Assembly (NCBI GenBank): GCA_964405375.1
Contig: CAYONQ010000024.1
Span: forward strand, 1-32,157
DNA: 32,157 nt
Reading direction: 5' to 3'
From: CAYONQ01 sp964405375
GTDB lineage: Bacteria; Planctomycetota; Phycisphaerae; Sedimentisphaerales; Anaerobacaceae
Part shown: one piece after another, positions 1 to 7,738 of the stretch
Layout: each line of letters opens with the position of its first letter
Numbering within the stretch: the first letter of the stretch is position 1
The notes under the pieces: generated by a model
Told to the model about the DNA's origin: nothing
Databases searched by the model: none
Seen by the model: the letters and a program-made list of their open reading frames with translations, nothing else
Position numbers and translations under genes: made by a program

Positions 1-83
1 GGACCTCGTTCTCCTGCGGTTAGAGATGTTTGATTGTCGGATACCGGAATACCTGTTGCGGTAGTTAGTTTTTTTTCGGTCAT
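1..83 (-). CDS. Catalase, N-terminal fragment (runs off left edge)
   Basis: Read on the minus strand, an ATG at 83-81 opens a frame that stays open to the window edge, giving 27 codons beginning MTEKKLTTATGIPVSDNQ and ending TAGERG. This closely matches the N-terminus of monofunctional haem catalases, where a TT-x-G-x-PV-x-DNQ stretch is followed by LTAG-x-RGP. A GGGAGAA ribosome-binding site lies a few bases upstream. Catalase splits hydrogen peroxide in the cytoplasm. The catalytic His, Asn and haem-ligand Tyr are outside the window, so only the family can be named. The call rests on a short but characteristic segment. Confidence 0.8.
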   Translation of the reverse strand, partial: MTEKKLTTATGIPVSDNQTSLTAGERG

Positions 84-160
84 TGTTCTTCTCCCTATTT
101 TATTTATTAACGAGCATAAATACGTTACCTTTTTATCATTGTTTTTACTTGATTTACTTT

Positions 161-174
161 GATTTTATAAAATC
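161..174. promoter_or_regulatory. Perfect 14-bp palindrome upstream of catalase
   Basis: GATTTTATAAAATC is a perfect palindrome 78-91 bp upstream of the catalase start, in an AT-rich leader. Position and symmetry fit an operator for a dimeric regulator such as a peroxide-sensing Fur/PerR-type protein. It is not a textbook PerR box, so the regulator is not identified. Confidence 0.3.
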
Positions 175-307
175 CCAAAAACTCTCTGTCCTTTGTGGCA
201 ATAATTTAATTTTCAGCAATCAATTATCCCGCCGCCCCAGTTGTCAGCCCCAGGAGTTGTTTTATCTATTTTATGCCGGGAGCCGGCGGAAACAAGGAAA
301 AAATTTA

Positions 308-349
308 TTAGCGTATAGCGTTTAGCGATTAGCGTATAGCGTTTAGCGA
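308..349. repeat. Tandem duplication of a 21-bp unit
   Basis: Two exact consecutive copies of TTAGCGTATAGCGTTTAGCGA occupy 308-328 and 329-349. Each unit is itself built from TTTAGCG/TATAGCG-like words of 6-8 bases. It lies in non-coding DNA between the divergent catalase and permease genes. Confidence 0.85.
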
Positions 350-356
350 TTGCTTC

Positions 357-437
357 CCCCGCACCAATTGCTGATATACAGCGTTTTTCCTCGTTTGTTT
401 ATACTGCCGGGCGATAAGTTGTTCAATTGGTGCGGGG
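357..437. repeat. 81-bp inverted-repeat element, CCCCGCACC ends
   Basis: CCCCGCACCAATTG at 357-370 is perfectly repeated in inverted orientation (CAATTGGTGCGGGG) at 424-437, enclosing 53 bp. The terminal nine bases, CCCCGCACC, are the same as those ending another inverted repeat at 25698-25803, which suggests a family of palindromic elements. No target duplication was found. Confidence 0.7.
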
Positions 438-457
438 TCGCAATGACAAGTTTTAAT

Positions 458-485
458 AGATTCCTCAGCTCCGCTCGGAATGACA
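458..485. repeat. Dispersed repeat fragment resembling the core of the element at 7564-7694
   Basis: AGATTCCTCAGCTCCGCTCGGAATGACA is a diverged copy of the stretch at 7648-7673 (AGATTCTTCGCTGCGCTCAGAATGAC), which is one arm of a long hairpin inside a MITE-like element. This looks like a decayed half of the same dispersed repeat. Confidence 0.5.
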
Positions 486-491
486 GGCGGC

Positions 492-502
492 GGGGGGGGG
501 GG
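492..502. repeat. Homopolymer run of 11 G
   Basis: Eleven consecutive G residues lie in non-coding DNA about 180 bp upstream of the permease start. Such runs are slippage-prone in replication and sequencing. No gene is placed so that its phase or promoter spacing would obviously depend on it. Confidence 0.7.
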
Positions 503-619
503 CTCAGAATGCTGTAAGGAATATCGAATATCGAACAAGGAATGTCGAATTATGAAGTGAGATTGCTTCGCTACGAGCATATAAAAATGTCTAAAAAAAC
601 TTTGACGTTGCGTAAGTAA

Positions 620-672
620 GTGAGCTAAAGTGTCTAAAGTGAGCTAAAGTGCCTAAAGTGAACTAAAGTGAG
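620..672. repeat. Short tandem array (GTG-nn-CTAAA words) running into a ribosome-binding site
   Basis: Units alternate between 10 and 9 bases: GTGAGCTAAA, GTGTCTAAA, GTGAGCTAAA, GTGCCTAAA, GTGAACTAAA, followed by GTGAGG. The GAGG of the last partial unit is the probable Shine-Dalgarno of the permease gene, whose GTG start is at 681. The same words recur at 28558-28605 as an inverted repeat, so this is a dispersed repeat family. Confidence 0.75.
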
Positions 673-680
673 GTTTTGAG

Positions 681-2585
681 GTGGCTGGGCTAAAGAAACA
701 ACTTGGTTTGCTTGATGTGTTCGCCGTGGCGGCGGGGGCGATGATAAGCTCAGGTCTGTTTGTTCTGCCTGCAATAGCTTTTGCCAAGGCGGGGCCTGCC
801 GTCATATTGTCCTATTTTTTTGCATCGATTTTGATAATTCCCAGCGTTCTCAGCAAGGCAGAATTGGCGACGGCGATGCCGCGGGCGGGCGGGACGTATT
901 TTTATGTCGAGCGGAGCTTGGGGGCGGTCTGGGGGCTGTTTAGCGGATTTGCAAATTGGTTTTCAGTGGCGTTAAAGAGCGCTTTCGCCGTTGTCGGGAT
1001 GGCGGTCCTTATCGAAATTGTACTGGGGATGATTTTTCCCGCACGGCTGCAGCCGTGGCATCTTAAAGCGATAGCAGTACTTTGCTGTCTTGGCTTTACG
1101 GCGCTGAATATTGTAAGTGTTAAACAGACCGGCAGGTTTCAGGTTCTGCTGGTTGGGATGCTGTTGGCAATACTTACGCTGTTTGTTATTTTCGGTGCCA
1201 GGGCGGTTGAGTCAGTCAGGTATGGCGGTTTTCTGGGAAAGGGCTGGTCGGCGGTGTTGGCGACTGCGGGATTAGTTTTTATAAGCTTTGGTGGTCTGAC
1301 TAAAGTTACCAGCATTGCGGAAGAGGTCACTCGTCCCGGCAGGAACCTGCCGTTGGGGATGATATTGGCCTGGCTTGTTGTATCGCTTTTTTACGTCGGC
1401 GTAATCGTAATTACGGTGGGTGTCGTCGATGGCAGCGAGCTGGTCGGCAACTATGCACCGATATCATTGGCGGCGGGTAAATTTATGGGGTCGGCGGGGT
1501 TTGCGGTTCTAAGTATCGCCGCTTTAGCTGCCTTTGTTACCACGGCGAACGGCGGCATCCTTGCTGCATCGCGGTCTCCTATGGCGATGAGCAGGGACAA
1601 GCTGCTGCCTGGCGTTCTGGCCTGTGTGAACCGGCGGTTCGGAACGCCGCATATCAGCATACTGCTGACGTGCGGATTTATGATTACGGCGATTGTTTTC
1701 CTTGATATTGAAGTGCTGGTCAAAATCGCCTCGACCTTGATGATAATACTTTTTATTCTTGCCAACGCCAGCGTGATTATAATGCGCGAGAGCAGAATAC
1801 AGAGCTATCGGCCCCAGTTCAAATCACCGTTATACCCGTATATTCATATCCTTGCTATCATTGCTTACATCGCTTTGATAGTCGATATGGGAAAGATGCC
1901 GCTGCTGGTTTGTGCGGGATTTGTCGGTTTGAGCGTGGCCTGGTTTTTGCTCTATGTTTCCAGACGAGTGCAAAGGGCGTCTGCCGCGATGCATATTGTA
2001 GAGCGCGTTACCGACAGGGAGCTTAAAACCGTTACGCTCGAAAATGAGCTTAGGGATATTTTGCTTGAGCGGGACGAGATAATCGAGGACAGATTCGACA
2101 AGCTCATAAAGCAATGTGAAATCCTTGATATAGAAGGCAGGCAATCTGCGGAGGACGTCTTCCGCCGGGTCGCAAAGATGCTGGAGAGTAAGTTGGACAT
2201 AAGTGAATATGTGCTTTTTGAAAAATTTCTCCATCGGGAGGCAGAAGGGGGGACGGTGGTTCAGCCCGGCCTTGCGATACCGCACATAATAGTCGAAGGC
2301 GAAGGCAAATTTGATATTTTGCTTGTGCGCTGCCGGGATGGTATCGACTTTCCGCACGCCCCCGACCCTGTCAGGATAATGTTCGTTCTGGCAGGCAGCA
2401 AAGACGAGCGTAATTACCACCTTCGTGCGCTGATGGCGATAGCGCAGATTGCGCAGGAAAAGGACTTTGAGCAGCGATGGCTGGCCGCCAGGGACGCCGG
2501 GGGGATAAGGAACATTATCCTGCTGTCGGCGCGAAAGCGGGATGCGGGCCCGCCCGCGCCAATGTCCGATAGGCGGGGCACGTGA
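681..2585 (+). CDS. APC-superfamily permease fused to a PTS EIIA-2 domain
   Basis: The 634-residue protein has about twelve hydrophobic segments in residues 1-430, with APC-type signatures (glycine-rich AAGAMISSGLF at 17-27; AEEVTRPGRNLP at 213-224). A charged linker (about 435-485) leads to a C-terminal PTS EIIA type-2 domain at about 485-620. LAIPH ends at His535, the expected phospho-acceptor; His580 may be the second conserved histidine. It probably imports an amino acid or other small solute, with the cytoplasmic EIIA domain sensing a phosphorelay or serving only as a regulatory module. The start is GTG, with GAGG about seven bases upstream. No other PTS component is seen in the window. 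Substrate unknown. Confidence 0.85.
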   Translation: MAGLKKQLGLLDVFAVAAGAMISSGLFVLPAIAFAKAGPAVILSYFFASILIIPSVLSKAELATAMPRAGGTYFYVERSLGAVWGLFSGFANWFSVALKSAFAVVGMAVLIEIVLGMIFPARLQPWHLKAIAVLCCLGFTALNIVSVKQTGRFQVLLVGMLLAILTLFVIFGARAVESVRYGGFLGKGWSAVLATAGLVFISFGGLTKVTSIAEEVTRPGRNLPLGMILAWLVVSLFYVGVIVITVGVVDGSELVGNYAPISLAAGKFMGSAGFAVLSIAALAAFVTTANGGILAASRSPMAMSRDKLLPGVLACVNRRFGTPHISILLTCGFMITAIVFLDIEVLVKIASTLMIILFILANASVIIMRESRIQSYRPQFKSPLYPYIHILAIIAYIALIVDMGKMPLLVCAGFVGLSVAWFLLYVSRRVQRASAAMHIVERVTDRELKTVTLENELRDILLERDEIIEDRFDKLIKQCEILDIEGRQSAEDVFRRVAKMLESKLDISEYVLFEKFLHREAEGGTVVQPGLAIPHIIVEGEGKFDILLVRCRDGIDFPHAPDPVRIMFVLAGSKDERNYHLRALMAIAQIAQEKDFEQRWLAARDAGGIRNIILLSARKRDAGPPAPMSDRRGT

Positions 2586-2617
2586 GTGCGGTCGTCTTTA
2601 TGGATTATGCCTTATTA

Positions 2618-2738
2618 CTCAAACTGACCGGTGGCCAGTTTGAAAATGCAAAAATCAAAGTGCAAAATGCAAAATTGCGGAATGTATTGTCAAAAATCGA
2701 CTTACATTTGACATTTGCTACAAATCGGTCAGATTGAG
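2618..2738. mobile_element. MITE-like element family II, copy A (internally deleted)
   Basis: The element begins CTCAAACTGACCG and ends CGGTCAGATTGAG, imperfect terminal inverted repeats. It is the same sequence as copies B (9251-9420) and C (14454-14621) but lacks about 50 bp of their centre: the CCGCC...GGCGG hairpin and the following AT-rich stretch. It has no coding capacity and ends one base before the stop codon of the arabinofuranosidase gene. Only ATTA matches in the two flanks, so no convincing target duplication remains. Confidence 0.75.
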
Positions 2739-2739
2739 A

Positions 2740-4794
2740 TTATTGTTTTTTTTGAAACTCCATAATTGTTACTGAATGGGGCTTGAAATTATAAGTGAAA
2801 GGATTGCCTGGCTCATTCAGCACATATTCTTTTATTGTCAGCCGGTTTGGATGCTCAAAAGTGTTCTCGGTCATATAGTCATCGTCATAAAGTTCGAAGA
2901 GTTTTACCTGCGAAGCGAAATTCCATTGGTCTAACAGAATCTGAGTTTTGACATTTTTGTCTGCGTGCAGATTGATGACCGCTACATAAATAGCTTTTTC
3001 ATCCTCGCTCATCGTGGCCGAGACATCCAAATAAGGGATTTGGCCTATTGCCTGCGGCCGGCCTCTTTCATATTCCGGTGCGGGGAAGCTGTCGCATTTT
3101 ACGCTGGAGCCGAGCAATGTCGGCCCTGAGTGGTTCAGGTACATCTTGAATGCGAGGTATTGCGGGTTTAGGAACATCCCCGATTGATTTACCCTTATTA
3201 GAGGCATTGCGTTTACGATCTTGGAGAAGTTTGCCAGCGTAACGGCCTTGTGCTGTCTTCTGAATGCGTGGAACATTCCGGCTGTATAAAGTGCGTCCCT
3301 CTGCGCAAAATCAACATCTTCAGATCCGGCATCTCCTGCCGACGCTCGATATGCCCAGCAGTTCCATTCGTCAAAGGCGACAGTAACTTCCGGCCGGTCA
3401 GGCAGTGCCTTTCTTATCTCTTTGTCGGTTTCGATAATCTGCTCTTCGATGCCGTATGGTGACGAGACGATGTAATAGTAGAATTCCTCAGCGAACTTGG
3501 GGTCTTTTAAGTCCTCTTTTTTCATATAGCTGCGATACTTTTTCGCATAAGAATGAAGGGAGAGGTAATCAAAATAGTCGCCGGCTATTTTGAAAAGTGC
3601 CTTGTTCCATCTTGGGTATTTCCAGTATCTGCCGCCTGTTGCTACGAGCTTTATGTCTTTGTCGATGGCGAGGATTGCCTTTGCTATGGCAACGTGCCTT
3701 CTTGCGTAGGTTTCTTCATCGACGTGGCCGTTCTGCCAGTTGCCGAACATCTCATTGCCGATGCTCCAGAGCTTGACGTTATATGGTTCAGGGTGGCCGT
3801 TTTTGGCCCTTAGCTTGCCGTATTTGGTATCCAGTCCGCCATTGCAGTATTCGACCCAGCCAGCCGCCTCTTCGGGGGTGCCGTTACCGGCGTTTAGGGC
3901 GATATATGGTCTTGTTCTGACCAGCTGGCAAAGCTCCATAAACTCGTCTATGCCGACGTCAAAGGGGTCCCACAGCTCTCTGATAAATCTCGGCGGTCTT
4001 TTGTCCCTGTCGCCTATTGCGTCCTGCCAGTGATATTCGGAGACCATATTGCCGCCCGGCCAGCGTATGTTCGGGGGGCGCATTGCCCTTAAGGCCTCGA
4101 TAACGTCTTTTCTGAAGCCGGATAGATTGTCATCGGGCATAAGTGAGACACTGCCGACCCACAGTGTGCCGCTGCCGGTGAATGTTATTGTGAATCGGCC
4201 GTCCCTGTCTGTCTGTGTCGGCTTGAGAGTAAAAGAAAATCTCATCCAGCCACTACCAGTGATAGCAATCTCTTTACCGGCGTAAAGCCCGTTCTTACCT
4301 TCCAGCGCAATAGTTACAGGGCCTTGGATATTTTCCTGTTTTAGATTAACTCTTACCTGGTATTGCTTTTCCTTCTCAAGATACAATCCGCCTTGTGCGA
4401 TGCCGGTACGGCGGTTCGCCGTATCTTCACTGATAATCTTTTGCGATTGCTTACCGCAGTAGTAGATGGTGTTGTCGTGAGCAAAATGTGTTTTCTTATT
4501 TCTTCCTATCGGCGACCAGCCTCTGACGATTCCGTAATGTTCTTCACCAGGTCCACCATCGTCCTCGGCGAACTTTCGACTTTTGAGCATCTCTGCCCAC
4601 ATTCCGCCGTTGAATTCGTCAAAACACATCTCGGTGAACAGCCCGTAAATATCGGGGTTTACGGCGCCGAGTTTCCTGGATGTCGAGACCACGATTTTGC
4701 CTTCAAGTTCTTCGGCAGTTACGTTCGCCGGCCCAAGAGCGAAAATCAGAATGATTGTTAAAGCAGATATTGCAACTATATCTTTTCTGTCCAT
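2740..4794 (-). CDS. Exported GH51 alpha-L-arabinofuranosidase
   Basis: This is a 684-residue retaining glycosidase of family GH51, which releases terminal L-arabinofuranose from arabinan, arabinoxylan or related side chains. A hydrophobic signal peptide covers about residues 8-27. An N-terminal carbohydrate-binding-like beta region (about 90-220) precedes the (beta/alpha)8 catalytic domain. Visible catalytic motifs are RWPGGN at 244-249, WSIGNE with acid/base Glu348, and FDEWNCW with nucleophile Glu476. A C-terminal beta domain closes the protein (about 590-684). GGGAG lies eight bases before the ATG. It is the last gene of the minus-strand sugar locus, and its stop codon abuts repeat copy A. 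Family assignment is firm; the natural polymer is inferred. Confidence 0.93.
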   Translation of the reverse strand: MDRKDIVAISALTIILIFALGPANVTAEELEGKIVVSTSRKLGAVNPDIYGLFTEMCFDEFNGGMWAEMLKSRKFAEDDGGPGEEHYGIVRGWSPIGRNKKTHFAHDNTIYYCGKQSQKIISEDTANRRTGIAQGGLYLEKEKQYQVRVNLKQENIQGPVTIALEGKNGLYAGKEIAITGSGWMRFSFTLKPTQTDRDGRFTITFTGSGTLWVGSVSLMPDDNLSGFRKDVIEALRAMRPPNIRWPGGNMVSEYHWQDAIGDRDKRPPRFIRELWDPFDVGIDEFMELCQLVRTRPYIALNAGNGTPEEAAGWVEYCNGGLDTKYGKLRAKNGHPEPYNVKLWSIGNEMFGNWQNGHVDEETYARRHVAIAKAILAIDKDIKLVATGGRYWKYPRWNKALFKIAGDYFDYLSLHSYAKKYRSYMKKEDLKDPKFAEEFYYYIVSSPYGIEEQIIETDKEIRKALPDRPEVTVAFDEWNCWAYRASAGDAGSEDVDFAQRDALYTAGMFHAFRRQHKAVTLANFSKIVNAMPLIRVNQSGMFLNPQYLAFKMYLNHSGPTLLGSSVKCDSFPAPEYERGRPQAIGQIPYLDVSATMSEDEKAIYVAVINLHADKNVKTQILLDQWNFASQVKLFELYDDDYMTENTFEHPNRLTIKEYVLNEPGNPFTYNFKPHSVTIMEFQKKQ

Positions 4795-4840
4795 AAGAGT
4801 TCTCCCGTCTAATTGATTACCTGAAAACTACAAAATTCAT

Positions 4841-6151
4841 TTATGGTTTATATATAAGCAGTCTTAAACTTGCAGGAGTATTGGTATAATGGAAAGAGAC
4901 CTTTTTGGGGTCTTTTTCTTCCACCCAGGCGACAAAATATATTGTTCCGTCCCTGCCTGTAGCTGCCCCTCCGCTTGGGGCCCTGCATAGAAAATCGACC
5001 ACGGGTTCTCCTTTATCCGTATAGACCGGACCTAAGTTTTCCTTTTCACCGGTTTTAAGGTCGTATGTTATCAAATTGGCCTGACCTACCCAGTGGATGG
5101 GGTCCACACCTTCGTTTCGTTTGTTTCCCTCCATCGTGCCAAAAGGCATATAGTAGACTTTTCTGTCAAGCCCTATTGCCATTCCCAAAGTTGCATAATG
5201 ATATTTTTTAACCTCTTCGCTGTGTTGATACGGCATCAATCTGGCCAGTGCCTTAATTTGCCCTTCTTTACCTGCTTTGGGGTCATATTCAAAAAGTATA
5301 GAGGTGCTTCCCTCGACTCCATACATTTTTTTATTTATATCATCCCAAACACCCATTCTCATAAGCCTGTTTTGGATGGAAGCGGTGATAATATAAGTAG
5401 TCGGGTCTGTCGGAAGTCTTAAACTAAGGTCAAGGACCCTGCCGGATTTTGCGTCATATTTGAATATTCTATCCGGGACGAAAGTTCCATAAACGTTTCC
5501 TTCGTCGTCGGCAACTATTGTTCTTGCCACACCGCCGCCACGTGGACTGACCCTTCCTTTATCAAATGTTTGCCCGGTTTCGATGTTGTGGACATAGAAA
5601 TGGCCGTCAAATCCTGTTCCAAACAGCAGGTTTCTTTCTTTATCGATGGTAAAACCGTAAATACCGGCGCCGAACGCCACCAGACCAAGGTCTTCGAGGG
5701 TATCTGTTTTGGGGTCGTATCTGCACCAATGGCCTCCTTCCCAGCTTCGAGGGTCAACATCAATAGGGCCGGCGCCCATGTTGCCTGTGGCAAAATAAAT
5801 ATTGCCGTTTTTATCTTCACAGAACGTTGTATGAATTTTTCCCTGGGTTCTTACGGCCTTAGCGGCCCCACCCAAAAATTCGGCTATATCTGCCCTGTGT
5901 TTGATTTTGCCGGTGTCAGGGTCATAGATATAAAAATGGGCGTGTCCGCCGCCTTCGGTGCAGGTGCCGAGATAGATTTTGCCGTCCGATGCGCAATTTA
6001 TTCCTGCCCAGAAGCCATCCTCCTTGTGATTGCCCGGGAATTCGATGGCCTTCATAACAACTTTCCTGCCGGTGACACCTATGGAGAATACCTGCGCACA
6101 AAAAACTAAAGAAGATATAACGGCAAGAATCAGAATACTTTTAATTTTCAT
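4841..6151 (-). CDS. Secreted beta-propeller-like protein (paralog 1)
   Basis: The 436-residue protein has a clear signal peptide (MKIKSILILAVISSLVF...) and repeated blade-like units of the form G-x-IYxGT followed by F-x-YDP-x-TG. Examples are HFYIYDPDTGK, WCRYDPKTD, IFKYDAKSG, LFEYDPKAG and LITYDLKTG, which points to six or seven propeller blades in the periplasm or outside the cell. It is the neighbour and paralog of the gene at 6196-7518, and both end in a similar strand (LLIYKP, LFIYYP). The function is not known; binding or lyase-type cleavage of a polysaccharide fragment is possible from context only. AAGGA lies upstream of the ATG. Confidence 0.75.
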   Translation of the reverse strand: MKIKSILILAVISSLVFCAQVFSIGVTGRKVVMKAIEFPGNHKEDGFWAGINCASDGKIYLGTCTEGGGHAHFYIYDPDTGKIKHRADIAEFLGGAAKAVRTQGKIHTTFCEDKNGNIYFATGNMGAGPIDVDPRSWEGGHWCRYDPKTDTLEDLGLVAFGAGIYGFTIDKERNLLFGTGFDGHFYVHNIETGQTFDKGRVSPRGGGVARTIVADDEGNVYGTFVPDRIFKYDAKSGRVLDLSLRLPTDPTTYIITASIQNRLMRMGVWDDINKKMYGVEGSTSILFEYDPKAGKEGQIKALARLMPYQHSEEVKKYHYATLGMAIGLDRKVYYMPFGTMEGNKRNEGVDPIHWVGQANLITYDLKTGEKENLGPVYTDKGEPVVDFLCRAPSGGAATGRDGTIYFVAWVEEKDPKKVSFHYTNTPASLRLLIYKP

Positions 6152-6195
6152 GTTATAGTCCTTATTTAGAGGTTTGCGATTTAGACTTACAGCTA

Positions 6196-7518
6196 CTAAG
6201 GATAATAAATGAACAGATGTGCTCTTCTTTCGGACTGGCCGATATAAATAGCACCATCTTTACCTGTTAGCATTGCGTCAAACTGCAGACCGGTCGTGTA
6301 ATAATACGGTTCTCTGATGACCTTTAATATGCCAAGGTCATCGAAATGGTTTTCATAAGGGTCATATCTGAACATCCGACAATGCTTTATTCTTTCACCG
6401 CCGATACCGTATATTAAACCGTCCTTGCCGATTGTAAGTGCTCTTATTCTCATCTGCACAAAGGGCTTGCCAAGATTGTTCAGCTTTAACTTCTCGGGGT
6501 CAAACCTGAACAGGTATCCTTCCAAAGTTCCCCCGTAAATAATGCCATTTTGCTCTTTTTCAAAGGTCTCCACAGCACTGTAATAAACTGCAGGAATCTT
6601 TACATCAAGTTTTGTAATTTCACCTTTATCAGGGTCATATCTGAAAATTCTGTTGCCATCAGTTGAGCCGTAAACAAACCCATTGTCGTCACAGATAAGC
6701 GCCCTTGTTATGGTTCTGAGAGTTCTGTTATGGGGGCCGCCAAAGACTTTTTTCTCGTAAAGCTGGCCTAAATCGATGAACTTATTCTTTTCAATCTGAT
6801 AAACAAAGAAATGACCGTGAGGATAAGTTATGCCGTAGATTTCCTTGCGCCGATTATTTATTGTCAGAGCATAGATACTATCGTGCGGAACGGGTATGCC
6901 AAGGTCTTCGGCGCCGCACTCATCTTCTGGGCCTATCCATCTTCGCTTTTCCTTGGGGTAGTCGAATCTAAACAAGTGGCCGCCCTCATAGTCAGAATAC
7001 CTTTTTTCAATATCGGCCCAGAGGGATTTGATGATACCTGCATTGCCCGGCTGAGGAAATGAGAGCGGGTGCTGGACAAGTTCATTCAGACCTGTGCCGA
7101 AGTAGATTATTCCATCTTCGTCGGCAACAAGACTGTGATGGATACTTTCGTGGCCTGAGATTTTACCTAAATGTTGTACCCTGTTTGATAGGTACTTGAC
7201 CCTGCCGGGCCGATAAGAATATACAAACAAATGGCAGACCCGGCCGGTTGTTGCTCCGAATATGTCGCCATTAGGCGACTCGACCAGCGAGGTAATTGAG
7301 CTTTCATCAGCGGGGATTAAATCGGCGTGTTCAAATCCCAGGTCTCTTATCTCAAGGCGGTGGTCGCCCGGTCTGAACCCTTCGGCGATTTTTACCCTGA
7401 ATCTGCTTACGAGCTCCTCGTGGGACAGTATTGGCGCAAGGGCTTCTCTTGTGACAAACAGGACAGCCAGAGAAAGAAGCAAACCAGCGATATACCATTT
7501 TGTTATTCTTAATTTCAT
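6196..7518 (-). CDS. Membrane-anchored or secreted beta-propeller-like protein (paralog 2)
   Basis: The 440-residue protein starts with a hydrophobic signal or anchor (about residues 8-25). Repeated F-x-YDP/F-x-FDP units follow: LFVYSYRPG, LFRFDYPKE, FFVYQIEKN, IFRYDPDKG, LFRFDPEKL, MFRYDPYEN, LFIYYP. GxIYGxT elements stand between them. This pattern suits a six- to seven-bladed propeller. It lies 44 bp upstream of its paralog and is probably co-transcribed with it. The ribosome-binding site is GGGGAT. No catalytic signature is recognised. The pair may recognise or process the same glycan as the GH51 enzyme and the sulfatase, but this is inference from the neighbourhood. Confidence 0.75.
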   Translation of the reverse strand: MKLRITKWYIAGLLLSLAVLFVTREALAPILSHEELVSRFRVKIAEGFRPGDHRLEIRDLGFEHADLIPADESSITSLVESPNGDIFGATTGRVCHLFVYSYRPGRVKYLSNRVQHLGKISGHESIHHSLVADEDGIIYFGTGLNELVQHPLSFPQPGNAGIIKSLWADIEKRYSDYEGGHLFRFDYPKEKRRWIGPEDECGAEDLGIPVPHDSIYALTINNRRKEIYGITYPHGHFFVYQIEKNKFIDLGQLYEKKVFGGPHNRTLRTITRALICDDNGFVYGSTDGNRIFRYDPDKGEITKLDVKIPAVYYSAVETFEKEQNGIIYGGTLEGYLFRFDPEKLKLNNLGKPFVQMRIRALTIGKDGLIYGIGGERIKHCRMFRYDPYENHFDDLGILKVIREPYYYTTGLQFDAMLTGKDGAIYIGQSERRAHLFIYYP

Positions 7519-7554
7519 AATATCCCCGGTATAATTTGAGAAATTTATTTTGAC

Positions 7555-7703
7555 GCTTTCAAATGCTCTGTTGAAAACATGTAAAAATTGTCATTCTGAA
7601 CGAAGCGCAGCAAAGTGAAGAATCTCTCTATAGCTCGAAAACAACGAGATTCTTCGCTGCGCTCAGAATGACAGCGAAGCATTTCAACAGAGCAGCTTTC
7701 AAA
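7555..7703. mobile_element. 131-bp MITE-like element with perfect 13-bp TIRs and 9-bp direct duplication
   Basis: The element proper is 7564-7694. It starts TGCTCTGTTGAAA (7564-7576) and ends with the exact inverse TTTCAACAGAGCA (7682-7694). Immediately outside lie identical 9-bp direct repeats, GCTTTCAAA at 7555-7563 and 7695-7703, as expected of a target-site duplication. Inside are two further inverted pairs, TGTCATTCTGA (7589-7599) with TCAGAATGACA (7663-7673), and AAGAATCTC (7618-7626) with GAGATTCTT (7646-7654). The whole element could therefore fold into a long hairpin. It carries no gene and must have moved with a transposase from elsewhere. It sits between the propeller pair and the sulfatase. 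Confidence 0.85.
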
Positions 7704-7738
7704 CCGAATAACACTTTTCTACATTGCTCCAGATTATT

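Noticed and set aside
83..325. Plus-strand open frame of 80 codons at the left end
   Set aside because: It begins opposite the catalase start, has no ribosome-binding site and translates AT-rich leader and repeat DNA.
329..580. Minus-strand open frame of 83 codons
   Set aside because: It is a translation of dispersed repeats (inverted repeat, GGAATGACA repeat, G-run giving a poly-Pro stretch); no ribosome-binding site or family.
620..672. Possible CRISPR array
   Set aside because: Units are 9-10 bases without spacers and no cas genes are present; it is a simple tandem repeat.
1830..2420. 196-codon minus-strand frame inside the permease-EIIA gene
   Set aside because: It is antisense to a well-supported domain (EIIA-2) and has no recognisable features.
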